From Phoronis australis (lineage: Eukaryota; Phoronida; Phoronidae): a DNA stretch of 47,855 nucleotides. The translations under genes and the position numbers were made by a program. Where the stretch lies: positions 349,396 to 397,250 of the forward strand of contig NMRA01000016.1 in the NCBI GenBank assembly GCA_002633005.1, read 5' to 3'. This document shows, piece after piece, positions 1-14,700 of the stretch; positions within the stretch are counted from its first letter, which is position 1, and each line of letters starts with the position of its first letter. The notes beneath the pieces are model-generated. The model searched no databases. It saw only the letters and a program-made list of their open reading frames with translations, and was not told where the DNA came from.

Positions 1-2067
<2,067 letters not shown>

Positions 2068-4870
2068 CTGAATGCATGAAAACAAAATTCATTTAATCTT
2101 TAGAGTGAACCCGTAAATGCAAAATTATAACTACTCAAATCCTGACATGATATAGTGCATTTAATTTACTATACAAAAATTTGGAGCGAGACAACTGTAT
2201 TTATCTCATTGTGTCATTTGACAGCCTTTTACCCAAACAAATCTGACTACAGCCTCATGTCTGAGGAATGATGGCTGATTCAACTGGCACTGAGTAAAAT
2301 GACCAAAAACATTTGTGATTATCTTTATATCTAAATGTAGTTAAGTGCTACTTTCAAAAACTAACTAAAACATCTAAACAACAAAGGTTTACCAATCAGG
2401 TGAATAGGCCTTTCTTATTTAAAATCCCATGCCCCTATAAATGACTTAGAATGCCTGCCGGTTTGCTAATGCGAAAACTTCTGAAACCTCCAACAAAGTA
2501 CTAGTAACATGAATCACAGAAACACGTGGCAACTAAAACTGGATTTAAAAATCACCCCCAAGGCAATAACCAGTGTTGGACACGAGCATCTTGTTAAAGG
2601 AGTCAGGTACGAATGGAGTTCACTCATTGCATCAGCGAATAGAACTGTATGTGGCCATTAGGTGAAATTTTGAAACTCTGAAGTGTGCTTGAAAGATGAA
2701 TCAACATCAGATAAGTTAAGTAAGATTATCCCGACGATTTTGGTTCTGGCTCTATCAGTTGGCAGCAGGTTCAGTAGTTTGTGTGAGCGATGTGGCTCTG
2801 GACAGTGTGCTGGAAGACCCAAGGCAAGCACAAGTTGTAACTTTGTTATTTCTGGGAAAAATTTTATGCTTCAAAAATGAATTATGATTTTTTTACAATA
2901 CAGACAGATACACCCAACAGAAATACAAGTAGAAACAGAGTTTTAGTACAGTTCGGCAAGGTTGGTTTGTAACAAAAGCCAACCGAACGCAAAGAGAAAT
3001 TCAATGCTCATTGAAATGAAGTTTCTTCTTTCACAAAAGAAAATTGAATTATTGAGATGGGTATGAAATCGAGAGAAACTGGCCTGGCAACATACATCAG
3101 GATGGTTCTCAAATTCGCCATTAGGCTGGCATTGGCTATACTGTTGCATGTTCAATGTTTCAGTAATAAAGGATAGAACTGCCATTTGTACAGGCAACAA
3201 ATACCTGGTGCACTAAACAATTTGAAAATTGTTAGTACCAGGTATGTCAATGATGGAGACATATTAGTTCAGTTACGCATGACCTATCTTGAGAACTGCA
3301 CTTGCCCACGAAAAAAATGCCCGCATTAATTTCACAGGCAAGATATAGTGTTTTTTGAAAAGCTTCACATAGGCATGCGACTAAGGGTAAACGAGTGTTT
3401 GAATAACACGATTTGCCAAGCAATGGTAACATGTTTTTTATGAGCTGCACAACTACAAGTTACATAATTAAAGGTAAACCAGGTTTTAGACTCCATGATT
3501 TTCCAAATCATGAGTAGAAAAGAAACAAATACCACGTAGTCTCAGATGGATTTTCTTTTTTAAGTGACCACAGCAAAAATACTACAGACCCGGAATGAGC
3601 TGTCTTACAACATCTCTTGTGGCGCTTTTTTATTGCCCATCTTACCAGAGATCATCATTTTTTATTTTACTTATCTGTATTCTCCATATTTACTTATCAT
3701 TGTATTAGTCATAATAAATGACCTTATATCGCCTACCTCGGTCTCCTTTTCATCTCTGGTAACGAGCTTGCGACACACGTATCATTTATCTATTATTCGG
3801 GACATATGTTGATCATGCAAACAAATACCAAATAGCCTCGGATGGATTTTCTTTTTTAAGTGAGCCACAGCAAAAAAACTACAGACCCGATTGTCAAAAA
3901 TATGACAATTTGCCGGACTAAAAGCAGAAAAAGAACAAGTACCAGTCTCGAATGGATTTTCTTTAAGTGCACCAGCCCGGCAAAACATAGTATGAGACCT
4001 GATTTCAAAAAAGAAAAAAAAACACCCGAACCAACGGGTACTATCTTTTTGGCCTAATGGTATATACCTACCGAAAATTCTAACAAATGAACAAATACAG
4101 ACCCTCGCCAAAGTTTTGTCAATTTGTACTGTACTCAGGCCTTGGTTGTATTGATCACGTAAGTCACGTTATGCCAAAGTAAGTGACAGACAGCCATGTA
4201 CACTGTAGACTAGATCTAATGAAAAATGCTAACTGTAACTTGATACCGGATAGCTTTACCAATTTTATGTCTGCGGTCCATGGGTATAACGACCTCACCT
4301 GCTGAGCACTCACATATTATCAGACATCACATGAGTGGTTCTGGTGACAGTGTTGATTCGCAAAGCAGTGGACATAAATTGGCCGGGGTTAAAGTCCAAA
4401 GTCCAAACTGCTTTGTGATTCTAAGCAACAAAAGTTTAAGTGCGATATTAATGAGGCAACAACACACATCTTAATTTCAAGCAACTTCCCAATGAATAAA
4501 ATCCACATCATTACAATTTGACAGATTTGTCTGCTAAACGTTCACGACCACCGCATGTTTTCCTCAAAGCACTTTCTGCACCTCCAACACAGGAGACTCG
4601 CACTTTATGATTGGAACGTTAAAACTTTTGCCAATTGTTCAATATGGATTGAGTTGTGTATAATTATATGAAATTACTTACTAGTGGATTTAGAATTCTT
4701 AGATAAGCGTTGTTCATAGCTTTCGTAGACTAAATAATTCGAAACTATGTGAAGGTGTTTTCCGACACGTGACTACAGAATAACCAATCAGGAAGGGAAT
4801 TCCCTCAAACAAATTCCCGCCATGTAGTACTAGCAATAACCCAGACAGATGATTTTTCAAGTACACTTAC
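2068..4870. other. Intergenic or 5' intron DNA without recognised genes
   Basis: No coding exon could be supported on either strand. The notable content is three similar segments of about 80 bp at 3519-3595, 3817-3893 and 3922-4003, listed separately. If the upstream exon of the TMEM144-like gene is near 5 kb, this stretch is its first intron. Confidence 0.4.
3519..4003 (+). repeat. Three diverged copies of an ~80-bp repeat
   Basis: Copies at about 3519-3595, 3817-3893 and 3922-4003 share the order AAATACCA / ATGGATTTTCTTT / AAGTG / CCACAGCAAAA / ACAGACCCG. The first two are the closest pair; the third is more diverged. Copy 1 is separated from copy 2 by about 220 bp of unrelated AT-rich sequence, while copies 2 and 3 are almost adjacent. 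The family is unknown; it could be a fragmented SINE tail or a local duplication. Confidence 0.6.
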
Positions 4871-5047
4871 TTTCGGTGTCATTAAAGAACATTCTGTTGT
4901 GAGACGATTTTGTAGATCATCAGCAGATGAGGTAAGTGCTAGTAGTTTAACCGGGAAACTTTTGTTTTTTTCAATGGAGCAAGTATTTTCTTTGAAAATC
5001 TTGCAATATTCGAAGTTGTGTTCCGTAGTTAACTTGTTCACATCCAT
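4871..5047 (-). CDS. Candidate first coding exon of an unrecognised minus-strand gene
   Basis: Reading the minus strand, an ATG at 5047 in a good start context (G at -3, G at +4) opens 59 codons. They end exactly at a strong donor (AAA|GTAAGTG) at 4871/4870, in phase 0. The frame stays open upstream of the ATG back to a TAA. The peptide starts MDVNKLTTEHNFEY and ends LQNRLTTECSLMTPK. It is hydrophilic, has no signal peptide, and I do not recognise it. It sits about 720 bp from the CRAMP1 start in a head-to-head arrangement, as expected for a divergent promoter pair. It could be exon 1 of a separate small gene, or a 5' exon of the TMEM144-like transcript in which this frame would be an upstream ORF. 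No second exon was identified. Confidence 0.3.
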
Positions 5048-5764
5048 CACGTAGTCACTTCGACTCAGCTCGTTCTGTAGTCGCACGCGTAAATTAAAAC
5101 CATTGGATCTTTAAAGCCTATTAGAATGTGATATTACATTCGTTATATATGGCATTTTATCAGATGTTGTGTGGTAAAAGTTATTTAAAGAGTGGTGAAT
5201 GTTCTAAAATGGGAATATATACAAGAGATTCGCTCGGCTGCCGAAATCGCCTGCATGGATAGCATTTTCACTCATTGCTTTGTTTCTGTTAATTGAACCC
5301 GCTCTTTCTCCAATTTTCTACTAATCCGCGAGAATTTTTAAAACTCGTTTAGCTTTATTTGCTTAATATTTCTTTTCAAAGTTGGATGCAACTCCAAAGT
5401 TTATATTAATCACTTGTCCGGTCACATGACCTGAGTCTCAGGAGCGCGGCTATTCAGTTTTTAGTCAAATTGCAGGGAAAATAAAACTTCCCTCTCGCAT
5501 TTGTACCTCTGAATATCCTTACTGCTTTCTAGAACGAAGATATGTTGTGCAATATTTGAGAAAATTTTGCTTTAGTGCCGTAAACACATAAAATCGAGGA
5601 ACAAGTGCGAATTCCCGAAGACGTCATCGCCGATTTGTTCAGTGTGGAATGTGGATTCCAAGACAAGTGAATGCATTCTGCTGTTTCTCGACAAAATAAT
5701 GCCAGAAATATCTTTGCGTTACGCGAAGTTTTGTGCTTGGGCAAATTGCTTGTTTTTACTATAA
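5048..5764. promoter_or_regulatory. Probable CRAMP1 5'UTR/promoter region, possibly bidirectional
   Basis: This gap lies between the CRAMP1 start codon (5765, plus) and a candidate minus-strand first exon (5047). No TATA box at a convincing distance from either start is visible. Position 5230 onward has a locally CpG-richer patch (CTCGGCTGCCGAAATCGCC). Transcription start sites cannot be placed from sequence alone. Confidence 0.3.
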
Positions 5765-8653
5765 ATGGTGCGACAGCGTAGGTCTAATTCAGCGACTGGG
5801 AAGACAAAGGAAAGATTAAATTTACGGTAGGCCAACTCAAACATTCAGTGTTGAACCGCCATTTTGATTTTTGATGATGTTTTGTTTTTGACGCAAATTC
5901 TTCCACTAGTCAGTCAGTTGTTTTATTTTAGTAATTGTTGCCAAATCACTTGCTATTTAATATTTTAAGCTAATTATTTAAGCCCAGATCGTTTCACTAT
6001 TCCTTCTCTTTTTCGTAGTACTTGAGAAATTCTGTGCTGAAGCCGGATAACAAAATGGCTGCCGGTCTTATTTTCTTAACAATCGACATGAATTAGTTTA
6101 GTAATTACCTTAAATTACGCTCGAATGCTGCGTTTGAATTTAAATTTTCATGTGATTTTACTAGACCAGCAACCAACCCTGAAGAAGGAGCAAGTCCTAA
6201 TGAAGCAGGAACGTCTAACACCAAAGCTGATAAGCACCCAAACAAGAGGGCAAAGCTGACAGGGTCACCTGAAATAATTGGCAGCCAAACAGTTACTGAT
6301 GAAGGAGTGAACAAAATAGAAAGCTCCCACATTGCCACACGATCAAGCACTCGGCAAGTTAAAAAGATCAAACGAGATGAATCGTGTTCTACACCATTGA
6401 CAAAAGGTTTGATTTTGCACATTTTCAGTTTTGTGGCCTTATTTGCTTGTTATTTACACAGTTAGTGGTACATGATGGATCATGTCTGCCATAAAAAGTC
6501 TGAAAATTGTCTTGTCTTTTGTTGGGCCTTTTGTTAAAAGATGCCTTTGGGAAGGAATGGTGGGGAACATTTAACATATATTACATATTTATAGACCTGT
6601 GAAATAATGAACGGATGATTTCTTGTGTTTATAATTAGCCTATTTCAACTTTGCTATGTATACGTTTTTTTAATCCACACTTGAAATTGTTTAGTCTGAT
6701 AATTGTCTTTTGCTTGTGTTTTTTACGGATAAATTTTCCCATGAGCTCATTCACACTTCTTCCTTTTTTATCTTACTTCTTGGAAGTTTTTGTTTGCTTT
6801 GATATTTTCATGTTCCATTAATATTATACCTAGTGCTCGATTTGTCGACCTGCCGGTCGCCATTACAACTTCAGATTGTGTTTGGTGACTTGGGAAAATT
6901 CCAAGACGTCACAGCGAGTATCAAAGTCAGGTCGTCTGAAGCGGTGATATCACGCATATTCGCGTAAAGGTGGTGTAAACTACAATATACGGAGCGAATG
7001 GTTTATATTTATGGGAGAAATGCCAGGGTTATATGTAATTTTCTATAGTGGTTACTGTGGCATGAAGGTTTTTTGGGGTCAGCGACCTCCGATCTCAGTT
7101 TTGGCGACCTCAGTTTTGGTGACCTCAGTTTTCATTTGGTGACCTTGGATTTTCCATAAGTCACATTTGGTGAGACGGCGTTAAGCTAAGTGTCGAGCAC
7201 TGACGTCACTTAGGAGGGTGAGCGCTCAACTGATTTTAACTCAAGGACATTGTCCCCTGATGGCGGTATTGGTCTACTCTTTGTAAGCATTTTTGTCTGA
7301 ATACTGCCATGATAATCACTGAAAATGTCTTAGTAATAACTTAAAGAGGGATGGTACTTGTGTATCTGTTTTCCAGTTCCAACTTAGGACCTTCTTGGGG
7401 GGGTGGGTGTTTAGGGTTGGGTTAATGTACTCTTGCTTTTATTGTTTTTTTTGTTTGTTGTTTTTAAACTTCACCCAAATGTTTTGATTTAATTAAGATT
7501 AATGTTCTTATTTACGTTTGTACCCTTTGATGGTGAATTTAGATTGTTTTTCGTTTTGCACCTGATACTTCTTAGACAGGTTCTCGTTGATTTGCTCAAT
7601 CCTTTGCACACATTCATTAATTTTTCTCTCCAGTACTAATAGTACTACTGTGTGTCAATGTTATTATTTGAATGTAAGGCCAAAGAAAAAATGAATAGTA
7701 GGTTACGTTCTTTGTTTTTTTAAAAATCATTGTGCTTATGTGGTATTATTTTAGTTGTCAGTATTTTCATAAAGGAAAGTCAACTGATGGCAGCTGAACT
7801 GTGTTGATACAGCGCCACCTGATGCCAGCTGTGAGGCACAGGTTTCAAAGTGATTCTGGTACAGACCAGAACCAATTACGCTGGGTTCTTGCCTAGTTAA
7901 CACATCTTAATGTTTTTCAGGAAAAGACAGCAAGACATCAAATACACCAGATGGCGCTAAAGCCTTGCCAGCTAAAAGTCGACGCCCATGGGAACTTTGG
8001 ACAGCTAACGATAAGAAGCTGTTTTTCGAAGGACTTTTCCAGGTTAGACATGTAACCTGTTTTCTGAGGATCGTGTGTCTTTTGTTGTTGATACAATTAT
8101 TTGCTTCTTCAATAATATTCTTAAGGGAATAGGATACCCACAATCACCAAGGATGGAATTGCTTAATAACTTTTTAAGTATCAATTTAGTGGACCCATAA
8201 ATTGGATGTTTTTAAAATCTTTGATAATCACAAAATCACTTTATGTGCACGAAAGTAATGCTCAGATTCCGTTACCTGAATGATAAATTTGAGATTTCCT
8301 AATTGCGTCGGTCTTGTAGTGGTACTCATGGGGGTCGCATATCAATAATTGCGTCCGAAATATTGTTCGCTATTTTTGTTTCAACAACATGGTTCTAGTA
8401 TTCGATTATTTTTAATTATTGTGTGATTACTGACCATGATTATTATATTAGTAAAATGTAAACACAAGATGGCTTGGCCGGTCTTGTTCATGATGTGCTG
8501 GCTTTCGGAAATACAGCGTTCAAAGTGAACAACGAGCTTTTGCAAAAACGAACCCAAGTGCTGAGTTGTCCTGATGAGGCCTGTTGCACCCCTTAGGGAT
8601 CCAGTGCAACTGTGGCATTAAAAAGCTGTGAAAGTTCCATCCAGCAACAGCAA

Positions 8654-8725
<72 letters not shown>

Positions 8726-11700
8726 TTCAATATAAGACCATATCAAACCACAAAGGGAAGTGACGTTGCTTTAGAAGAGATGAGAGCACAGAAATAATTT
8801 TGTAATGGCACTTTTACTGGTACGGAGTGATCTTGCTTTTACACCCGTGCGTAAATTCAAATGGTGTCCACATGCGCCAGGTGTATATTTGCACGTGTGT
8901 AAACTTACATTTAAACTACCTCTTGAAGTGGTGTAATTATACACCCGAGTGTAGCTTAACACCTGAGCATGTATGCGTTTATATGGCAAAAATACACACC
9001 CTATGTAAATATACACTTAGTTGTAAATATACACTCTAGTATAGACACCATCATGTAAATGTGACTATTTAGAATTTTGTCAGTAAATGCACTCTTTTTG
9101 CAGAAACTAGCCCTGAAAACATCACTGTTGTATATACTTATTCCATGGGAGTACCCCCCCCGGGTTGTAGCAAACGGTGTCTGCAAAAGAACTGGAAATA
9201 TAAGATACCTCTTGCTTTAGTCACTTGTGTTCGGCAGCAGACAAGTGTACTGTTGAGAGAACTGAGTTCTTGTTGCATGTATTAAAATAGAGTGTTGCAC
9301 TGTGTTGAAGAGCCCTGTTCCAGTTTGGAAACAGGTTCATCTAGGATTTCGAAACTAGGGCTTCCAAAATGGGTTTCCCCATTTCTCAGGGTGTCCATGT
9401 TCAATAACGCGTGACAGCGTTTTGATGACCCCAGGTCAAATTGCTGTTATAGTGTGGTGTGTTACTGTGGTTGTGCAACAAAATTTTTTCATATCATGCA
9501 TCATTTCTAAGCCAACTTATTTCATTCTTGTCAGACCAATGAGGTCCCAGAGCTACTACTAGCAAGTTCAAAAACATCCATGCTTACTTGTTTACTTCAC
9601 TCGGGGGTCTAATTGCCAAACAGGACGTCCTAGCTAGTGCGTCTAATTTTAGTCAAAGTGTACCTTTGGACGCTCTTGACTTTCTCTAGAGTAAGGCCTG
9701 TTTGTGGAAATTTTGAGCTGTTTGAAAACCTGTAAAATGATAGTGGCATGGTCAGTTAGTGAAGATAATATATGACTTGTGTATATTCTCTGAATTAGGA
9801 AGGTTATTTCACAACAAATGTAATAGCCATTTTCCAATACATCATAACAAATAAGTAGCAATGTAATGAAATGGAGTATAAACCTTACCAATTGTGTAGT
9901 TGATGGGCAGTGTTTTGTATTCTCACGTGGGTATTTAATGCACTGCCATTTCCTGTTTCTTGATGTAAATTCATTGTGATCATTGTACCATAAAATTGTC
10001 ACTTAGTGTTTTGCCTCTGTCAACTGGACTCAGAATTATAAATGGGTCAAAAGGCCAAAGAGTTGTATGTCCGATGATTCTTATTTGAGTTTTGTTTTGA
10101 TTTTGCCCCAGAAGAGCTTGTTGATCGACCGTTGTCATTTCAAATGAGTAAGCAAACATTCACAATACACACGTGCCTATAACATGCAAAAGAATTGTTG
10201 GGGCTCTCCCCGGTGCCCGTTTCGTAGTATTTTATTACATTTTCCCAGAAGGTTTTGCACTTTTCATTCCTGTGGAGACTGCAGTTAATTTTCTCATCTG
10301 AATTTGAACTCGTCTTTAAAAAGAGAGCGAGACTTACTGTTTTGCACTGGCTAATGTGATGATTGTGGTCTACTTCCTCAAGGTTCATTCTAGGTCAATA
10401 GGTCGTTTTGCTTAAAGCATGCATACAGATAAAAAGTTACTGGAACCGCTGGAAAATTGTTTACAGTTTGGTTTTCCTTATTTTACGTGATTACATTTTG
10501 TGGAGTTACTGTCGATTTGGTGGCTTATATTTTTTGACGTAAGCTTGCTTCGTTTTACCCAGAAATTGGCGATTTGTTCACACGGCCGTTTTCACATGTG
10601 CTTCATGCCTAGTGTTTTTTGTTTTTTGTTTTGTTTTGCTAGCACATCAAATTGCTTCTACTCAATATCTGTTGTTATTTTGTAGTATGGTAAAGACTTT
10701 GACGCCATCCAAGACTTTATCCAAAAGAAGGTCGGACGTAAGACTGACCCACATCTGATTAAGAACAAAGATCAGGTGCGCTACTTCTACTACCGCACCT
10801 GGAACAAAATCCAGAAGTTCGTAGATATTGACAACAAGGTAGAAAAGTCTACCCAGGAGTTGTACGGCTTGATCAACTTTGGAGAGTTGAGGAAAAGAGT
10901 CGGACCAGGATTGAGTATGTTATCTCTGACGTCATGCTTTGTGTATTGCTGACAATAATTTGAACTCTGGCTTCAATTAGATTAAAGTTTATTCATTGGT
11001 TATCACTAATGGAAAACTTAAAGAAGCTGGAAAATGTCAAAACTATCTTTCAAGAATGGACAACCCAAAGGAAACTCTCAGAAAGTTTCCTAACATCAAT
11101 GAAAACTGATTCTGGGAGGGGAAATCACGAATTAATGCTTTCAATTGGGAAAAAAAATCCTGGAAAACTTTTGTAGACATAAAACAGTGTCAGTGTAAGA
11201 CGTGATTGGTTTGTTTCCCTCAACCTATCACATTGCATGTGCATAAATCGAAACATTTTGTTCACTTTGCAAAATAGTTTTTAATGGTAAAAATGAAAAC
11301 TTTTTCACACCTACCCACCTGTCTCAGAGGAGCGAGGGTTTGGTGAGAAGTGGTTGGTGTTTTTTGGGCAGCCTTGGGCATAGTAAATTTTTGATCTCCC
11401 AGTTGAAAGTTTTTAGTAAACATTGTTCTAGATAAACATTCTAATTCATAAGAATATTTATTGAATATTTTTGTTGTAATTTTAAATTGTTTTTAAAGTT
11501 CAGAGTGTGCTGTCTTTAAAATTTGAATTCAACGCTCGTGTTCAGCTCAATGGCTACCCAAGGTTGTTTAATGCCCATCTCGAATTTGTATGACTGACTT
11601 CTTCAATAGTGCCAGTGTCTCTGAGAACACACGTCTCCCAAGAGTTTTAGCTCCCAAAACCTTGGCATCGTGTAGGAAAGTACTCTTTACTGAAGGAGAC

Positions 11701-14700
11701 GTGAAGTAGTTCTTTTGGCTCGTGGACTCTCTAGTGTTGTCTTACTTGTGAGAAAGGCTTTTAGATGAGCGAATCAACCGTTCGGGTAAATGCGAATCCA
11801 GATTTCTCAAAAATTTCATTTTTAAATGCCCATGCTGAGCTTAAGGCCCTCCTTAAGTTTTTATTTTCTTAATTTAAGCATTCTGGATAGTGACTCAGAC
11901 GAGTATGTTTCTCCTATTTCTGAACAGAACTTGACCAAAAGACGGGACAGAAGTTTCGCGAGCTGGTCCACAATGGACTGACTACCATCAAGTTTCGTGG
12001 GAAGAACTACCGTCTCCGAACACCGGTGTGCAGGGCTTTGAAAGTCTTGAACAAGCTGAGTGAGGGTAAGTAGTTGACAGACAGGCGTGATGGACATGTG
12101 TCCCATACAATGATGCCGCAGTCATAACCATGACAGTATCTGTGGGAATACTAAGGGCGTGCTGATTGAGTGGAGAGTTTTTTTTGCAAACAAAAGTGTT
12201 ACAGAATTATTGAAGCTATTTGTTACCCTGTGGTCGAAGTGCTATTTTGCGGTCTTGTGATTGTTATGTAGTGTAATTATTCTCAGATATTTTCACAGTG
12301 CTACTTTTTCGTGAAGAAAAATTAAAATAAAGAACTGTCAAACAATGTAAATATAACTTTCTAGGGTATGTGTACGTTGTGTGTATATTTTGTTGTGTGA
12401 TGAATTAGCTCAATATAAAGATTTTCAACTTTGCTTCATTTCATTCATTTAACAGTTGTTCCACTTTCACACAGCCATGCATGTTGCCCTTGATTAAGTC
12501 TTTATTCAAAGCACAAGAAAACTCTTAGGAAAGATTTCTCCTATTAGTACTTGCAGTCCAATCGAGCATGACTTTCTAAAATGTTCACTAGTACCATAGT
12601 TCGCTGTAGTCTAGGCAACGTGTATACACTAAGTTTTCTTGGAATTTGTGGAATGCAGTGTTCTAGGTGATAGAACAGGTACATTGTAATGCATTTTAAC
12701 TGAACTTATCACCCAGGTGTTATTATCCTTAATGAACCTTTTAGAAGAAATTTTCAGATTTATTTAAAATTTTATTTTTCTGTTTCTCGTAGGTGAAAAG
12801 GAGCAGCGACTCAGTCTGCCTGAGAGCCTCTTCGTCGAGTTACAGCCCAAAAATAATGAAGCGTGGTCACGTGTCCAGTCGTGTTCCCATAATCCCCACG
12901 TCAAAATGACAATCAAACCATCGCGGCAGCTGGCGTCCATATTCTCATTTCTGGATAAAAAGTGGAAAACTGCTGATGAAAAGCTGGTAAATATTGTCTC
13001 TGTCAGCTAAGATGATAATTAGACAGACTTACTGTAGTAGCGTGAATAGTATTCATTGTAAGGGAATTGATGTTGATTTTTGGCACTTCATGGTGTAGAT
13101 CAGACCTTATACTTGCCACGAAATATTTTGCGTGGAGTCAATCTCCTCGAGTTAAAAATTAAGTACACTTACCTAAGCTGTACTGTTCATGTTATCTGCC
13201 TGTCTCTTTCAAGAAAATGGAGACATTTCCATTTGTTGCCAGGCATGTAATGGTGCCATCCAAGAGGTTACTCGTTACTATAAAAAGCTGGGTAAGCCTC
13301 TACCATACTTTGGATGCACGGGTTTAGTATCCATATAGTAGAGGCTTGCCCAGCTTTTTATAGTCTAACGAGTAACCTCGTGGATGGCAAAAAATGGAGG
13401 CGTCTGTCCATTTTCATGAAAGAGACGGGCAGACTTGAATGCTTCTTTCACAAACAACCTGTTGGTCGATAACAAGGCTCTCGGGAGTTTTAGGCCAGGC
13501 ATTTCGTGGAATGGGCCCAACTATGAGGCCTGAGCTTGTCTGATGCATCATTGTATATATGTTTCTATGCGTTGCCTTTTTTGTATGTTCACTTTGAAAT
13601 GGTGACTTATAAGCCCTAGTTGTGTCTGGGTAGCAATTGCTACAGGTCACTAAAATAATTGATGATCGATTGATTGATTAATTGATTGCACTTCAAGAGG
13701 CACAGTGCCTACACTCTTTTTTAGTACAATGCAATGCAATCGAAATTAGATATTATTATGATCATTTATAGGATGTCTTAGTCCATTGTTTTTCATATTT
13801 GTGTTTTCTTTTGTTATGGATTTTAACTTCACTACGAGTAACGGTACGTTTAATGAGGAGACTTGTTCTTGTGAATCACTGAATCTTGGTTAGAAGGTCA
13901 AGTGAGGTGTCTAGTTAACCCGAAGCAGTGGTGATTGTGGACGATATCTGTGGATGGTAAATTGGTATGGTAAGCACCAATAACAAATGAATGTAGACTA
14001 CATGGGTACATGTACTGTGAACTTTGGACCTGTCACATTAAAAGTTACGTCATTGCAGCAGAAAACGCACTCAAATGTGAACACAGTTACAATGTCTGTC
14101 ATTCTTTCAGAGAGATAAACTGCAGGTCGTCGTGAAAACTGAGACTGAGCTGCGACTAAGCGTCCCACAGAACAATAAAGTATACCCAGTAACCTTCAAA
14201 ACAGCTGAGGCGCAGCCAAGGTTAGGGGTGACCCTAGAGAATTATAAGGAAAACTTCAAAAGTAAGTGGCTCAGCACTTCTGTAGGTTTTGTTTAGACAT
14301 TCCATGTTGCAGTTTATTTTCAACCATGGTGTCACTTATACGAAGAAAAAATGGCGCCGGTGGTCTGATACATGTTGCACCAGACGTGTGCAGGCTGCTC
14401 AGTCGGGTGTATTGCACCAAACACCTAAAACCATTTTTCGTTTATGAGTATACACATAATATGACAAATACACAAATTGAGACCAAACTAAAAAGCTAGA
14501 GACCTGACTCAAGGGTCCAACGGTGGGGTTTAGTGGTATTCGAATCTACTATCTTGTGAACAGGAGGCAGACACTCCACCGACTGGGCCACACTGCCTCC
14601 TTCTTTGTCGGTATACGAGGTCATTGTCTGTCTGTGTTTATAGTTACTTTATGTTTCAGCTGTGACAGATTCACCCACTCAAAAAGTGAATGCGGTCACC

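Larger units (their letters stand above)
7921..10914 (+). other. CRAMP1: CRAMP1 SANT domain, encoded by exons 3 and 4
   Basis: Exon 3 (7921-8042) supplies the N-terminal third of the domain, with the tryptophans of WELW, and ends at phase 0 after LFQ. Exon 4 (10686-10914) continues YGKDFDAI and carries the recognition-helix region NKDQVRYFYYRTWNKI. The domain is split by a 2.6-kb intron that contains the CAG repeat. Conserved aromatic and basic residues match SANT/Myb folds, which bind chromatin or DNA. Confidence 0.9.

Noticed and set aside
2943-3450. Two minus-strand frames of 67-85 codons
   Set aside because: Low conservation look, no splice sites, and no resemblance to TMEM144 downstream exons.
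8612-8797. Polyglutamine open reading frame
   Set aside because: It has no ATG (starts at GTG), lies inside a CRAMP1 intron, and has no conserved flank; the frame is open only because CAG repeats lack stops.
14535-14590. Intact tRNA gene
   Set aside because: A and B boxes are present but the acceptor and anticodon arms do not pair; it is better explained as a SINE head.
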